Below are positions 1 through 5,850 of a DNA stretch of 8,912 bases, in pieces; the stretch's first letter is position 1; the number at the start of each line of letters is the position of its first letter. The notes under the pieces were generated by a model. That model saw nothing but the letters and a program-made list of their open reading frames with translations. It was not told where the DNA came from and made no database searches. A program made the translations under genes and the position numbers. Source of the stretch: Methylophilaceae bacterium UBA5127 (GTDB lineage Bacteria; Pseudomonadota; Gammaproteobacteria; Burkholderiales; Methylophilaceae); the NCBI GenBank assembly GCA_002414145.1, contig DHYP01000015.1:27014-35925 (forward strand), in the 5' to 3' direction.

Positions 1-592
1 CCAAGCGCTCTGCATCACGTTTTAACATCTCAAAATACGCCATCAGATGGTGCCCAAATGTCACGGGCTGCGCCACTTGTAAATGTGTAAAGCCAGGCAT
101 GATTGTTGCCGCATGTTGTTCTGCTAAATCCAGAATAGAATTCTGTAGCGCCACGACACCCTCTAATAAGGCATCTACTGTTGCACGTAGCCACAGACGT
201 ACATCGGTCGCCACTTGGTCGTTACGGCTTCTGCCCGTATGTAAGCGCTTACCAGCATCGCCAATTTTATCAGTCAGGCGCTTTTCAATATTCAGATGAA
301 CATCTTCTAGATCTAATAGCCATTCAAAAGTACCCGCGTTAATTTCTGCTAAAATTTCGCCCAGACCTTTTTCAATACTGGCGACATCTTCTAAACTGAT
401 TATGCCCTGCTTGCCAAGCATGCGTGCATGCGCAATCGAGCCCTGAATATCATAAGGCGCTAAGCGCTTATCAAAATCCACAGAAGCGGTATAACGCTTT
501 ACCAATGCAGACACTGGTTCATTAAAACGCCCCGACCAAGCTTCTGCTTTATGATTAAGTGATGAATTTGTTTTATCTTTAGGTACCGACAC
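1..592 (-). CDS. argH: Argininosuccinate lyase, N-terminal part (runs off left edge)
   Basis: Cleaves argininosuccinate to arginine and fumarate, the last step of arginine synthesis, in the cytoplasm as a homotetramer. About 197 codons are present of the roughly 460 usual for the family; the C-terminal part, with the GSSxMPxKxNP signature loop, lies outside the window. Visible family marks are AWSGRF near residue 18, the substrate-binding [13 protein letters not shown] stretch at about 118-130, and PGFTHLQ at about 166-172, whose His170 matches the conserved catalytic-site histidine. The start is taken as GTG at 592, with a purine-rich AAAGAG five bases upstream, because SVPKDK leads quickly into the conserved AWSGRF. 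Another in-frame GTG at 619 is possible and would add nine residues; an in-frame stop lies just beyond it. The gene is divergent from the histidine kinase gene, as argH is from algZ/fimS in pseudomonads. Confidence 0.97.
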   Translation of the reverse strand, partial: MSVPKDKTNSSLNHKAEAWSGRFNEPVSALVKRYTASVDFDKRLAPYDIQGSIAHARMLGKQGIISLEDVASIEKGLGEILAEINAGTFEWLLDLEDVHLNIEKRLTDKIGDAGKRLHTGRSRNDQVATDVRLWLRATVDALLEGVVALQNSILDLAEQHAATIMPGFTHLQVAQPVTFGHHLMAYFEMLKRDAERL

Positions 593-600
593 GTTAACTC

Positions 601-613
601 TTTCTTGAAGAAA
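601..613. repeat. Perfect 13-bp palindrome over the argH ribosome-binding region
   Basis: TTTCTTGAAGAAA is a perfect inverted repeat around a central G. It lies immediately upstream of the argH start and covers part of its purine-rich ribosome-binding region. It could be an operator half-site pair or a weak RNA hairpin. It is short and AT-rich, so chance is possible. Confidence 0.3.
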
Positions 614-644
614 TCCCACAAAACTTGTTTTTAATCATGTATTT

Positions 645-675
645 TTGTGAAATTATTCTTTAATAATAATATACT
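645..675 (+). promoter_or_regulatory. Possible promoter of the algZ-algR operon
   Basis: TTGTGA at 645-650 (4 of 6) and TATACT at 670-675 (5 of 6) are separated by 19 bp, longer than ideal. The start would be near 682, about 22 bases before the GTG start codon. An alternative -10, TATAAC at 687-692, would put the start only a few bases before the GTG. It shares its bases with the argH -10 box on the other strand. Confidence 0.3.
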
Positions 676-684
676 TATCGCGTC

Positions 685-712
685 ATTATAACTAACTATA
701 CGTTGTGCGCAA
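685..712 (-). promoter_or_regulatory. Probable argH promoter
   Basis: Read on the minus strand, a perfect TATAAT lies at 690-685. TTGCGC (4 of 6 to the -35 consensus) lies at 712-707, with a 16-bp spacer. Transcription would start near 678, giving a leader of about 86 bases before the argH GTG. The -35 element would fall inside the first codons of the divergent kinase gene. Sequence match only. Confidence 0.45.
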
Positions 713-1691
713 AAATAGCCGCTTACCTAATTTACGCAATGTTGGCATTCTCTTACGTATTCTGCTTATTGCAAATATTTTAGCCATGCTAAATGCACTG
801 TTGTTAAGCGCAAATGTGACGCAATTTTTAACGCAATTTACAGAACTATCCGCCACAGTAGAGCCCATTCTTATATTGAGTTTGGTTTGTTTATTTGCTG
901 TCAATCCCATATTGGCTCAATTACAATATTGGCAAGGCATCCTATTGATTATGTTAATAGAAATTGTGCTTACAGCAGTAGGATTTACAATTTTTAATCA
1001 ATATTTTTCTCCTGATGTCGGCACCAGTGTCTCGCGTACATGCTTGCTTACTACAATCGTCACGAGCATCGTGCTGTTCTATTTTAATTTACAACAACGT
1101 GCTTATTCTCCTGCCATCGCCGAAGCACGTTTACAAGCTTTGCAAGCACGCATACGCCCACATTTTTTGTTTAACAGCATTAACGCAGTATTATCATTAA
1201 TCCGCAGTCAGCCTAAACGTGCAGAAACTGCTCTTGAAGATATGGCGGATTTATTCAGGGTACTCATGGCTGACAACCGCGACCTAGTACCTTTAGCACA
1301 AGAAATTGCGCTGTGTAGACAATATTTGTCCATCGAAAAATTAAGACTGGAAGAGCGCCTGATGGTCAATTGGCAGATAGAACAAATGCCACCTGACGCC
1401 CTGATCCCCCCATTGATTCTGCAGCCACTATTGGAAAATGCGGTGTATCACGGCATTGAACCTTTGGCCGAGGGTGGCGAAATTAACATTCATATTTTTA
1501 GCAAAAAACACGAGCTTACCATTGTCATCAGCAATCCCTATCTCAGTGATAAAGCGCATCATCAAGGCAATAAAATGGCATTACGTAATATTAAAGAGCG
1601 TTTATTATTACACTATGATTTAGAAGCATCACTCCAGACTAAAGTTGCTGATAATAGATATGAAGTACAAATTCGCTTACCTAGCCAATAA
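705..1691 (+). CDS. algZ: Membrane sensor histidine kinase, AlgZ/LytS type
   Basis: Inner-membrane sensor of a two-component system, expected to phosphorylate the response regulator encoded next. The N-terminal half has about four hydrophobic helices (roughly residues 12-37, 53-75, 78-97, 112-128). A His_kinase (LytS/YehU class) dimerisation segment follows: QARIRPHFLFNSINA has phosphoacceptor His153. An HATPase domain has the N-box PLLENAVYHG with Asn245. The usual glycine-rich ATP-lid motif is replaced by GNKMALRNIKERL at about 288-300, which I recall as typical of the AlgZ branch. The start is GTG at 705. An in-frame stop at 693 blocks extension, and the N-terminus SRLPNLRNVG resembles the AlgZ family; no clear Shine-Dalgarno is visible. 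algR follows after 16 bp, so the two are almost surely one operon. The signal sensed cannot be told from sequence. Confidence 0.9.
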   Translation: MRKNSRLPNLRNVGILLRILLIANILAMLNALLLSANVTQFLTQFTELSATVEPILILSLVCLFAVNPILAQLQYWQGILLIMLIEIVLTAVGFTIFNQYFSPDVGTSVSRTCLLTTIVTSIVLFYFNLQQRAYSPAIAEARLQALQARIRPHFLFNSINAVLSLIRSQPKRAETALEDMADLFRVLMADNRDLVPLAQEIALCRQYLSIEKLRLEERLMVNWQIEQMPPDALIPPLILQPLLENAVYHGIEPLAEGGEINIHIFSKKHELTIVISNPYLSDKAHHQGNKMALRNIKERLLLHYDLEASLQTKVADNRYEVQIRLPSQ

Positions 1692-1707
1692 TCATACATA
1701 GCTATTG

Positions 1708-2454
1708 ATGAACACGATCAAAATCATTATTGCTGATGATGAAGCACCCGCTCGAAACCGCCTGCGCGATTTGTTAGGTGACATCGCGCATATAACCATT
1801 GTTGCAGAAGCACATAACGGTAAAGAAGCCGTTGATTTAGCCATGGAACATGCGACTGACTTACTTTTGCTAGATATCCGCATGCCCTTAATGGATGGTA
1901 TTGAAGCTGCGCAACATCTGCAAAAACTAGACCCTAAACCAAGCATCATTTTTACCACAGCTTATGATACATACGCGATTCGCGCTTTTGATTTAAATGC
2001 AATTGACTATTTACTAAAACCCATAAGGCTAGAACGGCTAGAAACCGCTATTAATAAAGTCCGCGCACTAAAACCTGCACAAATTAAAGCACTTCAGTCA
2101 TTACAAAACATACGCAGCCACCTAAGCATTCATGAGCGTGGACGCATCATTTTATTGCCTATAGACGAAATCATTTACTTTCGGGCAGAGCAAAAATACA
2201 CCACAGTGCGCACCATTGAACGTGAATACTTGTTAGAGGAGTCGCTCACCCAGTTAGAAACAGAGTTTAGTGAGCGACTTTTACGACTTCATCGAAACTG
2301 CTTGGTCGCCAAGCAGTTTATTCGCGGCTTCGAAAAACGCACTGTGGTCAACGCGCAAGACCAGAGCGAGACACAATGGGTCGCCTTGCTAAAAGACATT
2401 CCAGAAACCATTGCGATTAGCCGCAGACAACAACACTTAATCAAAGAAATCTAA
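1708..2454 (+). CDS. algR: LytTR-type response regulator AlgR
   Basis: Cytoplasmic DNA-binding regulator paired with the kinase upstream. The receiver domain (about residues 1-120) has the acidic pair Asp10/Asp11, phosphoacceptor Asp56 in LLLLDIRMP, Thr84 and Lys104 in YLLKP, so phosphorylation should be intact. A linker leads to a LytTR DNA-binding domain (about 140-245), recognisable from IIYFRAEQKYTTV and LLRLHRNCLV. ATG at 1708 is preferred over the TTG at 1705 directly before it, since NTIKIIIADDE then begins the receiver domain normally. The 248-residue length is typical. In Pseudomonas the orthologue controls alginate, type IV pili and other surface traits. No target site with the known AlgR core was recognised here, so its regulon is unknown. 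Its stop codon abuts the stop of the convergent next gene. Confidence 0.92.
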   Translation: MNTIKIIIADDEAPARNRLRDLLGDIAHITIVAEAHNGKEAVDLAMEHATDLLLLDIRMPLMDGIEAAQHLQKLDPKPSIIFTTAYDTYAIRAFDLNAIDYLLKPIRLERLETAINKVRALKPAQIKALQSLQNIRSHLSIHERGRIILLPIDEIIYFRAEQKYTTVRTIEREYLLEESLTQLETEFSERLLRLHRNCLVAKQFIRGFEKRTVVNAQDQSETQWVALLKDIPETIAISRRQQHLIKEI

Positions 2455-3132
2455 CTAATTTTTGGATTTTTTATCTGTCAGCTCATCAATCATTTTAGCC
2501 GCCCACTCTTTGCCGCCCAGACCAAAAGCCAAAGCCAAAGCCAAAAATATGGCGCCAAACACGATCACAAATAAAGAATTGATTAACTGCATGCCAATAC
2601 CTAACTGTTCTAATGCTACAAAAACCGCCAAAATTTGAATGCCGTATTCCACTGAAGTACTCACCGATAAGGCATATTCAAACTTAATACTATGTAACCA
2701 AGCAAATACCAGACGATTCATAAATCGTGCAAAAAGCGTACCGAAAATCACCACGATAATCGCAACAATAATATGCGGCAAATAGGCAGCTAACTCTTGA
2801 AGCAATCCTGCCACTTCAGTCAGACCTAAAGAGTTTGCGCCAGTAATCACGAACAATAAAATCACTAACCAGTACACTACTTGACTAATAATGCCGCTTA
2901 AAGTGACATTGAAATTGCCGCTATTCATAAAAGCCTCTAATCCAGACTTTTCCGCAAATTGATCAAACTGCGTTAAAACTAATAAGCGGTTGATTCCACC
3001 TCTCACTAATTTAGCCACGATCCAACCAAAAAATAAAATAACTAAAACGGCTAAAAGTCTGGGTACAAAATTCACCATTTGTACCCAAAATTGATTAAGT
3101 GATGCTAAGAAAATATCGAGTTGATATTGCAT
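2455..3132 (-). CDS. Small MscS-like membrane protein with TM-helix repeats
   Basis: Integral inner-membrane protein of 225 residues with about five hydrophobic helices (roughly 23-44, 80-98, 116-138, 163-178, 182-205). Two segments, LLAVLVILFFGWIVAKLVRG and LPHIIVAIIVVIFGTLFARF, look like the repeated 'conserved TM helix' (PF05552 type) found in MscS-related proteins. The last helix ends in LAFGLGGKEWA, the motif that marks the end of the pore-like helix in this group. The cytoplasmic beta domain and vestibule of true MscS are absent; only a short charged tail follows. Channel function is therefore family-based inference. The ATG at 3132 has a strong AGGAGGT ribosome site. The gene runs against algR and hemC, breaking what is commonly a continuous algZ-algR-hemC order. 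Confidence 0.8.
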   Translation of the reverse strand: MQYQLDIFLASLNQFWVQMVNFVPRLLAVLVILFFGWIVAKLVRGGINRLLVLTQFDQFAEKSGLEAFMNSGNFNVTLSGIISQVVYWLVILLFVITGANSLGLTEVAGLLQELAAYLPHIIVAIIVVIFGTLFARFMNRLVFAWLHSIKFEYALSVSTSVEYGIQILAVFVALEQLGIGMQLINSLFVIVFGAIFLALALAFGLGGKEWAAKMIDELTDKKSKN

Positions 3133-3135
3133 ATG

Positions 3136-3142
3136 ACCTCCT
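3136..3142 (-). promoter_or_regulatory. Strong Shine-Dalgarno of the MscS-like gene
   Basis: AGGAGGT on the minus strand fixes the ATG at 3132 as the start, though the gap to the start codon is short at about four bases. It is the best ribosome site in the window and contrasts with hemC, algZ and cutA, which show none. Confidence 0.75.
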
Positions 3143-3269
3143 ATTGATACATAAAAACAGTTACTTACAAATAAACTGCTTGGTGATTAAAGTGTGATGT
3201 ATGTGTAACTAGAGCATAAGCTTAACTCAAAATGACTGATTTTAGCCAAATGTTTATATTAAGCGCCTG

Positions 3270-3278
3270 TGTTAAAAT
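3270..3278 (+). promoter_or_regulatory. Extended -10 promoter of hemC, probably giving a leaderless mRNA
   Basis: TGTTAAAAT is a full TGn extension followed by TAAAAT (5 of 6 to TATAAT). No good -35 is visible at the right distance, as is common for extended -10 promoters. The expected start, six or seven bases beyond the box, falls at 3284-3285, that is at the A of the hemC ATG or next to it. No Shine-Dalgarno precedes the ATG, which agrees with a leaderless transcript. Confidence 0.55.
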
Positions 3279-3284
3279 AGCCTG

Positions 3285-4223
3285 ATGAAATCATCTCCTC
3301 AAAAACTGATTATCGCTTCACGCGAAAGTGCACTTGCCATGTGGCAAGCCAAACATATTCAAGCCAGACTACAAACACTTTACCCGCAATGTAACGTGCA
3401 GATTTTGGGCATGACCACGACTGGCGATCAAATTCTAGACTCTCCGTTAGCCCGGATTGGTGGCAAAGGGCTCTTTGTTAAAGAACTCGAAACCGCGCTG
3501 GCTGATGGCAGTGCTGATCTGGCAGTACATAGCATGAAAGATGTACCCATGAACCTGCCTGAAGGTTTTGCGTTAGTTGCAACGGGAGAAAGAGAAGATC
3601 CACGTGATGCATTTGTGTCAAATCAATTTAACGCACTAGAAGAATTGCCTGATGGTAGTATCGTTGGTACGTCCAGTTTACGTCGCCAGAGTCAAATTCA
3701 GGCACGCTTCCCACATTTAAAAATAGAATCGCTACGGGGAAACGTGCAAACGCGCTTACGCAAACTAGATGAAGGTCAGTATGCTGCGATTATACTGGCG
3801 GCGGCTGGATTAATCCGTTTGGAGTTGGGTCATCGCATTCGCGGTTTTATTGCCCCTACTGATAGCATTCCTGCGGTCGGACAAGGTGCACTGGGTATCG
3901 AGATTAACGCTAACCGTACCGATTTGATAGAAATCCTCGCCCCGCTTAACCATCTCGACACACAACTGTGTGTAGAAGCCGAACGTGGCTTTAGCCGTGC
4001 CTTAGCAGGTAGCTGTACCGTGCCCTTAGGTGCATATGCACAACGTTTAGGCAACCAGATTAGCATCACGGGCTTTGTGGCAAGCGTAGACGGTTCACAA
4101 ATGCTACGTCAAAATTTAAGTGGTGATATAAACCATGCCGAAGCCTTAGGCAAAGCGTTAGCTGATAAATTAATAAGCTTGGGCGCTGATAAAATCTTAG
4201 CAGCGCTCGAACACAGCAAATAA
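3285..4223 (+). CDS. hemC: Hydroxymethylbilane synthase (porphobilinogen deaminase)
   Basis: Joins four porphobilinogen units into the linear tetrapyrrole hydroxymethylbilane in haem/sirohaem/B12 synthesis; cytoplasmic monomer. Length of 312 residues is normal. Domain 1 shows ASRESALAMWQA (about 11-22), TTTGDQ, and IGGKGLFVKELE followed by AVHSMKDVP with catalytic Asp86. GTSSLRRQ (128-135) and the LRGNVQTRL run (150-158) bind the substrate chain. Cys244 in AGSCTVPLGA is the attachment site of the dipyrromethane cofactor. All key residues are intact. The ATG at 3285 begins six bases after a -10 box and lacks a ribosome site. The TAA stop overlaps the hemD ATG by one base, which suggests coupled translation of consecutive pathway enzymes. 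Confidence 0.98.
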   Translation: MKSSPQKLIIASRESALAMWQAKHIQARLQTLYPQCNVQILGMTTTGDQILDSPLARIGGKGLFVKELETALADGSADLAVHSMKDVPMNLPEGFALVATGEREDPRDAFVSNQFNALEELPDGSIVGTSSLRRQSQIQARFPHLKIESLRGNVQTRLRKLDEGQYAAIILAAAGLIRLELGHRIRGFIAPTDSIPAVGQGALGIEINANRTDLIEILAPLNHLDTQLCVEAERGFSRALAGSCTVPLGAYAQRLGNQISITGFVASVDGSQMLRQNLSGDINHAEALGKALADKLISLGADKILAALEHSK

Positions 4224-4984
4224 TGCCCTTAGCACTGGCAAATATTGGCGTTGCAATTACCAGACCTGTAGACCAAGCCAAAAAGCTCACGCAACTGATT
4301 ACAGAAGCAGGCGGCTCAATCATCCAATTCCCACTCATTGAGATTGCCGCCCTAGAGGATTACACACAGTTTGAAAGTGTGATTGCCAACCTTGAAATGT
4401 ATGATTGGGTGATTTTTATCAGCAGTAATGCCGTACAGAATAGTATGCCAAAAATCACCCAATTTGGTATGCCCAACCACGTTCAATTTGCCGCCATCGG
4501 TCCTGTTACTGCAAAAGAACTTCAAGCCTTTGGCGTAAACAACATACTGACTCCAAAAGAACGATTTGATAGCGAATCTTTACTAGCACTGCCAGAAATG
4601 CACACCATGCAAAACAAAAAAGTGATGATAGTGCGCGGGGTAGGTGGACGCGAAATACTTGCGGACACGCTCAAGGCGCGCGGTGCTAAAGTCGCTTTTG
4701 CCGAATGCTATCAGCGCATTAACCCTCAAAGCAATTGCAATATGCTTGAGCATGCTTGGAAAAATCAGCAACTCCAGGCCATCGTCGTCACCAGTTCAGA
4801 AGCGATGCGTCATTTGATTGACTTAGCTGGTAATGCAGAATGGTTAAAACATACGCCCCTATTCGTAAACCACGCAAGAATCGCAGAGTTGCCAATGCAA
4901 CTAGGATTAAAAGTTATCGTAACCAACACGCTAGGAGATGAGGCCATGTTGCAGGCGCTCATCTCAAATCGTCAAGCTCAGTGA
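4223..4984 (+). CDS. hemD: Uroporphyrinogen-III synthase
   Basis: Cyclises hydroxymethylbilane with inversion of ring D to uroporphyrinogen III, directly using the unstable product of the gene before it. The family is poorly conserved, but several marks are visible: AITRPVDQAKKL near the N-terminus, FPLIEI at 36-41, FISSNAV at 65-71, AAIGPVTAKEL at 90-100, MIVRGVGGREILADTL at 135-150, AECYQR at 160-165 and VVTSSEAM at 188-195. Together these trace the two-lobed fold. Length of 253 residues is normal. Translation starts within the hemC stop (TAATG). The stop TGA is followed in the same frame by about 50 further sense codons, probably by chance. hemX and hemY, often downstream, are not found here. 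Confidence 0.93.
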   Translation: MPLALANIGVAITRPVDQAKKLTQLITEAGGSIIQFPLIEIAALEDYTQFESVIANLEMYDWVIFISSNAVQNSMPKITQFGMPNHVQFAAIGPVTAKELQAFGVNNILTPKERFDSESLLALPEMHTMQNKKVMIVRGVGGREILADTLKARGAKVAFAECYQRINPQSNCNMLEHAWKNQQLQAIVVTSSEAMRHLIDLAGNAEWLKHTPLFVNHARIAELPMQLGLKVIVTNTLGDEAMLQALISNRQAQ

Positions 4985-5147
4985 ATTAAGTATAAAACTC
5001 TCGAATTGAATGTCCTTAGGCGCACAGCCAAGATAAATTCCCTTCACGCTGCTAACCATTATTTTAAATGTCTCATTAATTTCAATTCTTCTTTACTGGA
5101 CTTAGCAGTTGGATTAGACTTTGATATGACAAATTAAAGAAATTTAT
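4985..5147. other. 163-bp spacer between hemD and the unknown membrane gene
   Basis: No RNA gene or convincing terminator was recognised. A weak stem (CTTAGGC with GCCAAG, 5015-5032, one bulged A) is not followed by a T run. The hemD frame stays open to a TAA at 5135-5137. On the minus strand a frame open from 5092 ends at a TGA at 4966-4964 and holds an ATG at 5059 (31 residues). Neither has a ribosome site or a recognised sequence. The promoter for the next gene probably lies here, but no clear -35/-10 pair was found. Confidence 0.4.
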
Positions 5148-5156
5148 ATGACAAAT
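5124..5156 (+). repeat. 11-bp direct repeat spanning the start of the membrane gene
   Basis: ATATGACAAAT occurs at 5124-5134 and again at 5146-5156. The second copy contains the ATG of the membrane protein (MTN...). The first copy makes a three-codon start-stop frame (ATG ACA AAT TAA, 5126-5137) just ahead of it. This could be a decoy start or a small duplication; its function is unknown. Confidence 0.6.
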
Positions 5157-5837
5157 ATTCATTTGACTATCAACATTAAAAAATTATTTTTTGTTTTAGT
5201 GAGTGTTGAACTGTTTTTTGTAGCAATCTATCTACTTCACCACTTTAGCTTAGCTAATGTGCCCCTCGGTATATTTGATTTAGATGCGGAAGCGACTATC
5301 CCTAGCTGGTTTTCCTCTTCGCAGTACCTAATGACTGGCTTTGTCTGCCTAGCCATTAACCAAATCAGGGTCTCTGGACATAATTTTTATCCTCAGCCCT
5401 TATTTTATTTGGGTTTTGTTGGGTTTGTTTTTTTATCCTGCGATGAGGCAGCACAGGTACATGAAAGATTAAGCTGGAAATTAGTACATTTTTCTAATTT
5501 TATCCCCAGCTTTAAAAATGGCCATGGCGCATGGATATTTGCTTATGCAGCTATTTTTGTATTGATACTTTTTTACTTGCGTGATTCTTTAGCGATATTG
5601 TGGAAACAGCGTACCAAATATCTATTGGTCACTGTATTTGGATTTTTCACGGTTTTTGTAGGTGCCATTGTACTTGAAAGTGTCAGCTACCAGTTTTTAA
5701 GAACAGGCTCTACTGCAGACACCTATGCAATTGAAGTGGCCTTAGAAGAGTTTCTTGAAATGTTTGGGAGTAGCTTGATGCTATACGGCATCACCAACAT
5801 CTATATTCAATCTAAAGGGACTGCCGATAGCGATTAA
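5148..5837 (+). CDS. Unrecognised six-helix membrane protein with a DE-x4-HE motif
   Basis: I do not recognise a named family with certainty. The 229-residue product has about six hydrophobic helices (roughly 12-32, 57-75, 83-99, 128-147, 157-178, 203-220) and no obvious signal peptide. Charged residues sit at helix ends: Asp44 and Asp46 before PSWFSSS; Asp99, Glu100, His105 and Glu106 in SCDEAAQVHERLSW; Glu177; and Glu200, Glu201 and Glu204 in ALEEFLEMFG. Clustered acids and a histidine in a helical membrane protein could bind a metal or act as an active site, as in CREST-type hydrolases, but this is speculation. The ATG at 5148 has only a weak AAAGAAA upstream. The coding strand is visibly richer in TTT and TTA than the hem genes. 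It follows hemD by 163 bp on the same strand and converges on the reductase gene with a 13-bp gap. Confidence 0.8.
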   Translation: MTNIHLTINIKKLFFVLVSVELFFVAIYLLHHFSLANVPLGIFDLDAEATIPSWFSSSQYLMTGFVCLAINQIRVSGHNFYPQPLFYLGFVGFVFLSCDEAAQVHERLSWKLVHFSNFIPSFKNGHGAWIFAYAAIFVLILFYLRDSLAILWKQRTKYLLVTVFGFFTVFVGAIVLESVSYQFLRTGSTADTYAIEVALEEFLEMFGSSLMLYGITNIYIQSKGTADSD

Positions 5838-5850
5838 TCACTCGGTCTAG

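Noticed and set aside
99..299. Plus-strand open frame within argH
   Set aside because: It lies antisense to a clear argH coding sequence and its translation has no family features.
645..660. Possible ArgR box (TGAA-ATT-ATTC) upstream of argH
   Set aside because: The half-sites are spaced three bases apart rather than the five needed by the TGAAT-4-ATTCA consensus, and the region is AT-rich enough to give this by chance.
2455..2480. T-rich stretch after algR as an intrinsic terminator
   Set aside because: Two T runs follow the stop, but no GC-rich stem precedes them.
3159..3209. Inverted repeat AGTTAC / GTAACT upstream of the MscS-like gene
   Set aside because: Six-base arms about 40 bp apart in AT-rich DNA are not significant without conservation.
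3830..4338. Minus-strand open frames opposite hemC and hemD
   Set aside because: They are shadows of well-supported genes, with no ribosome sites or recognisable domains.
5015..5032. Possible terminator hairpin after hemD
   Set aside because: The stem is short with a bulged A, and the following bases are not a T run.
5428..5434. Run of seven T in the unknown membrane gene as a phase-variation tract
   Set aside because: It is short for slipped-strand switching, the frame is intact, and the run simply encodes part of a hydrophobic helix.
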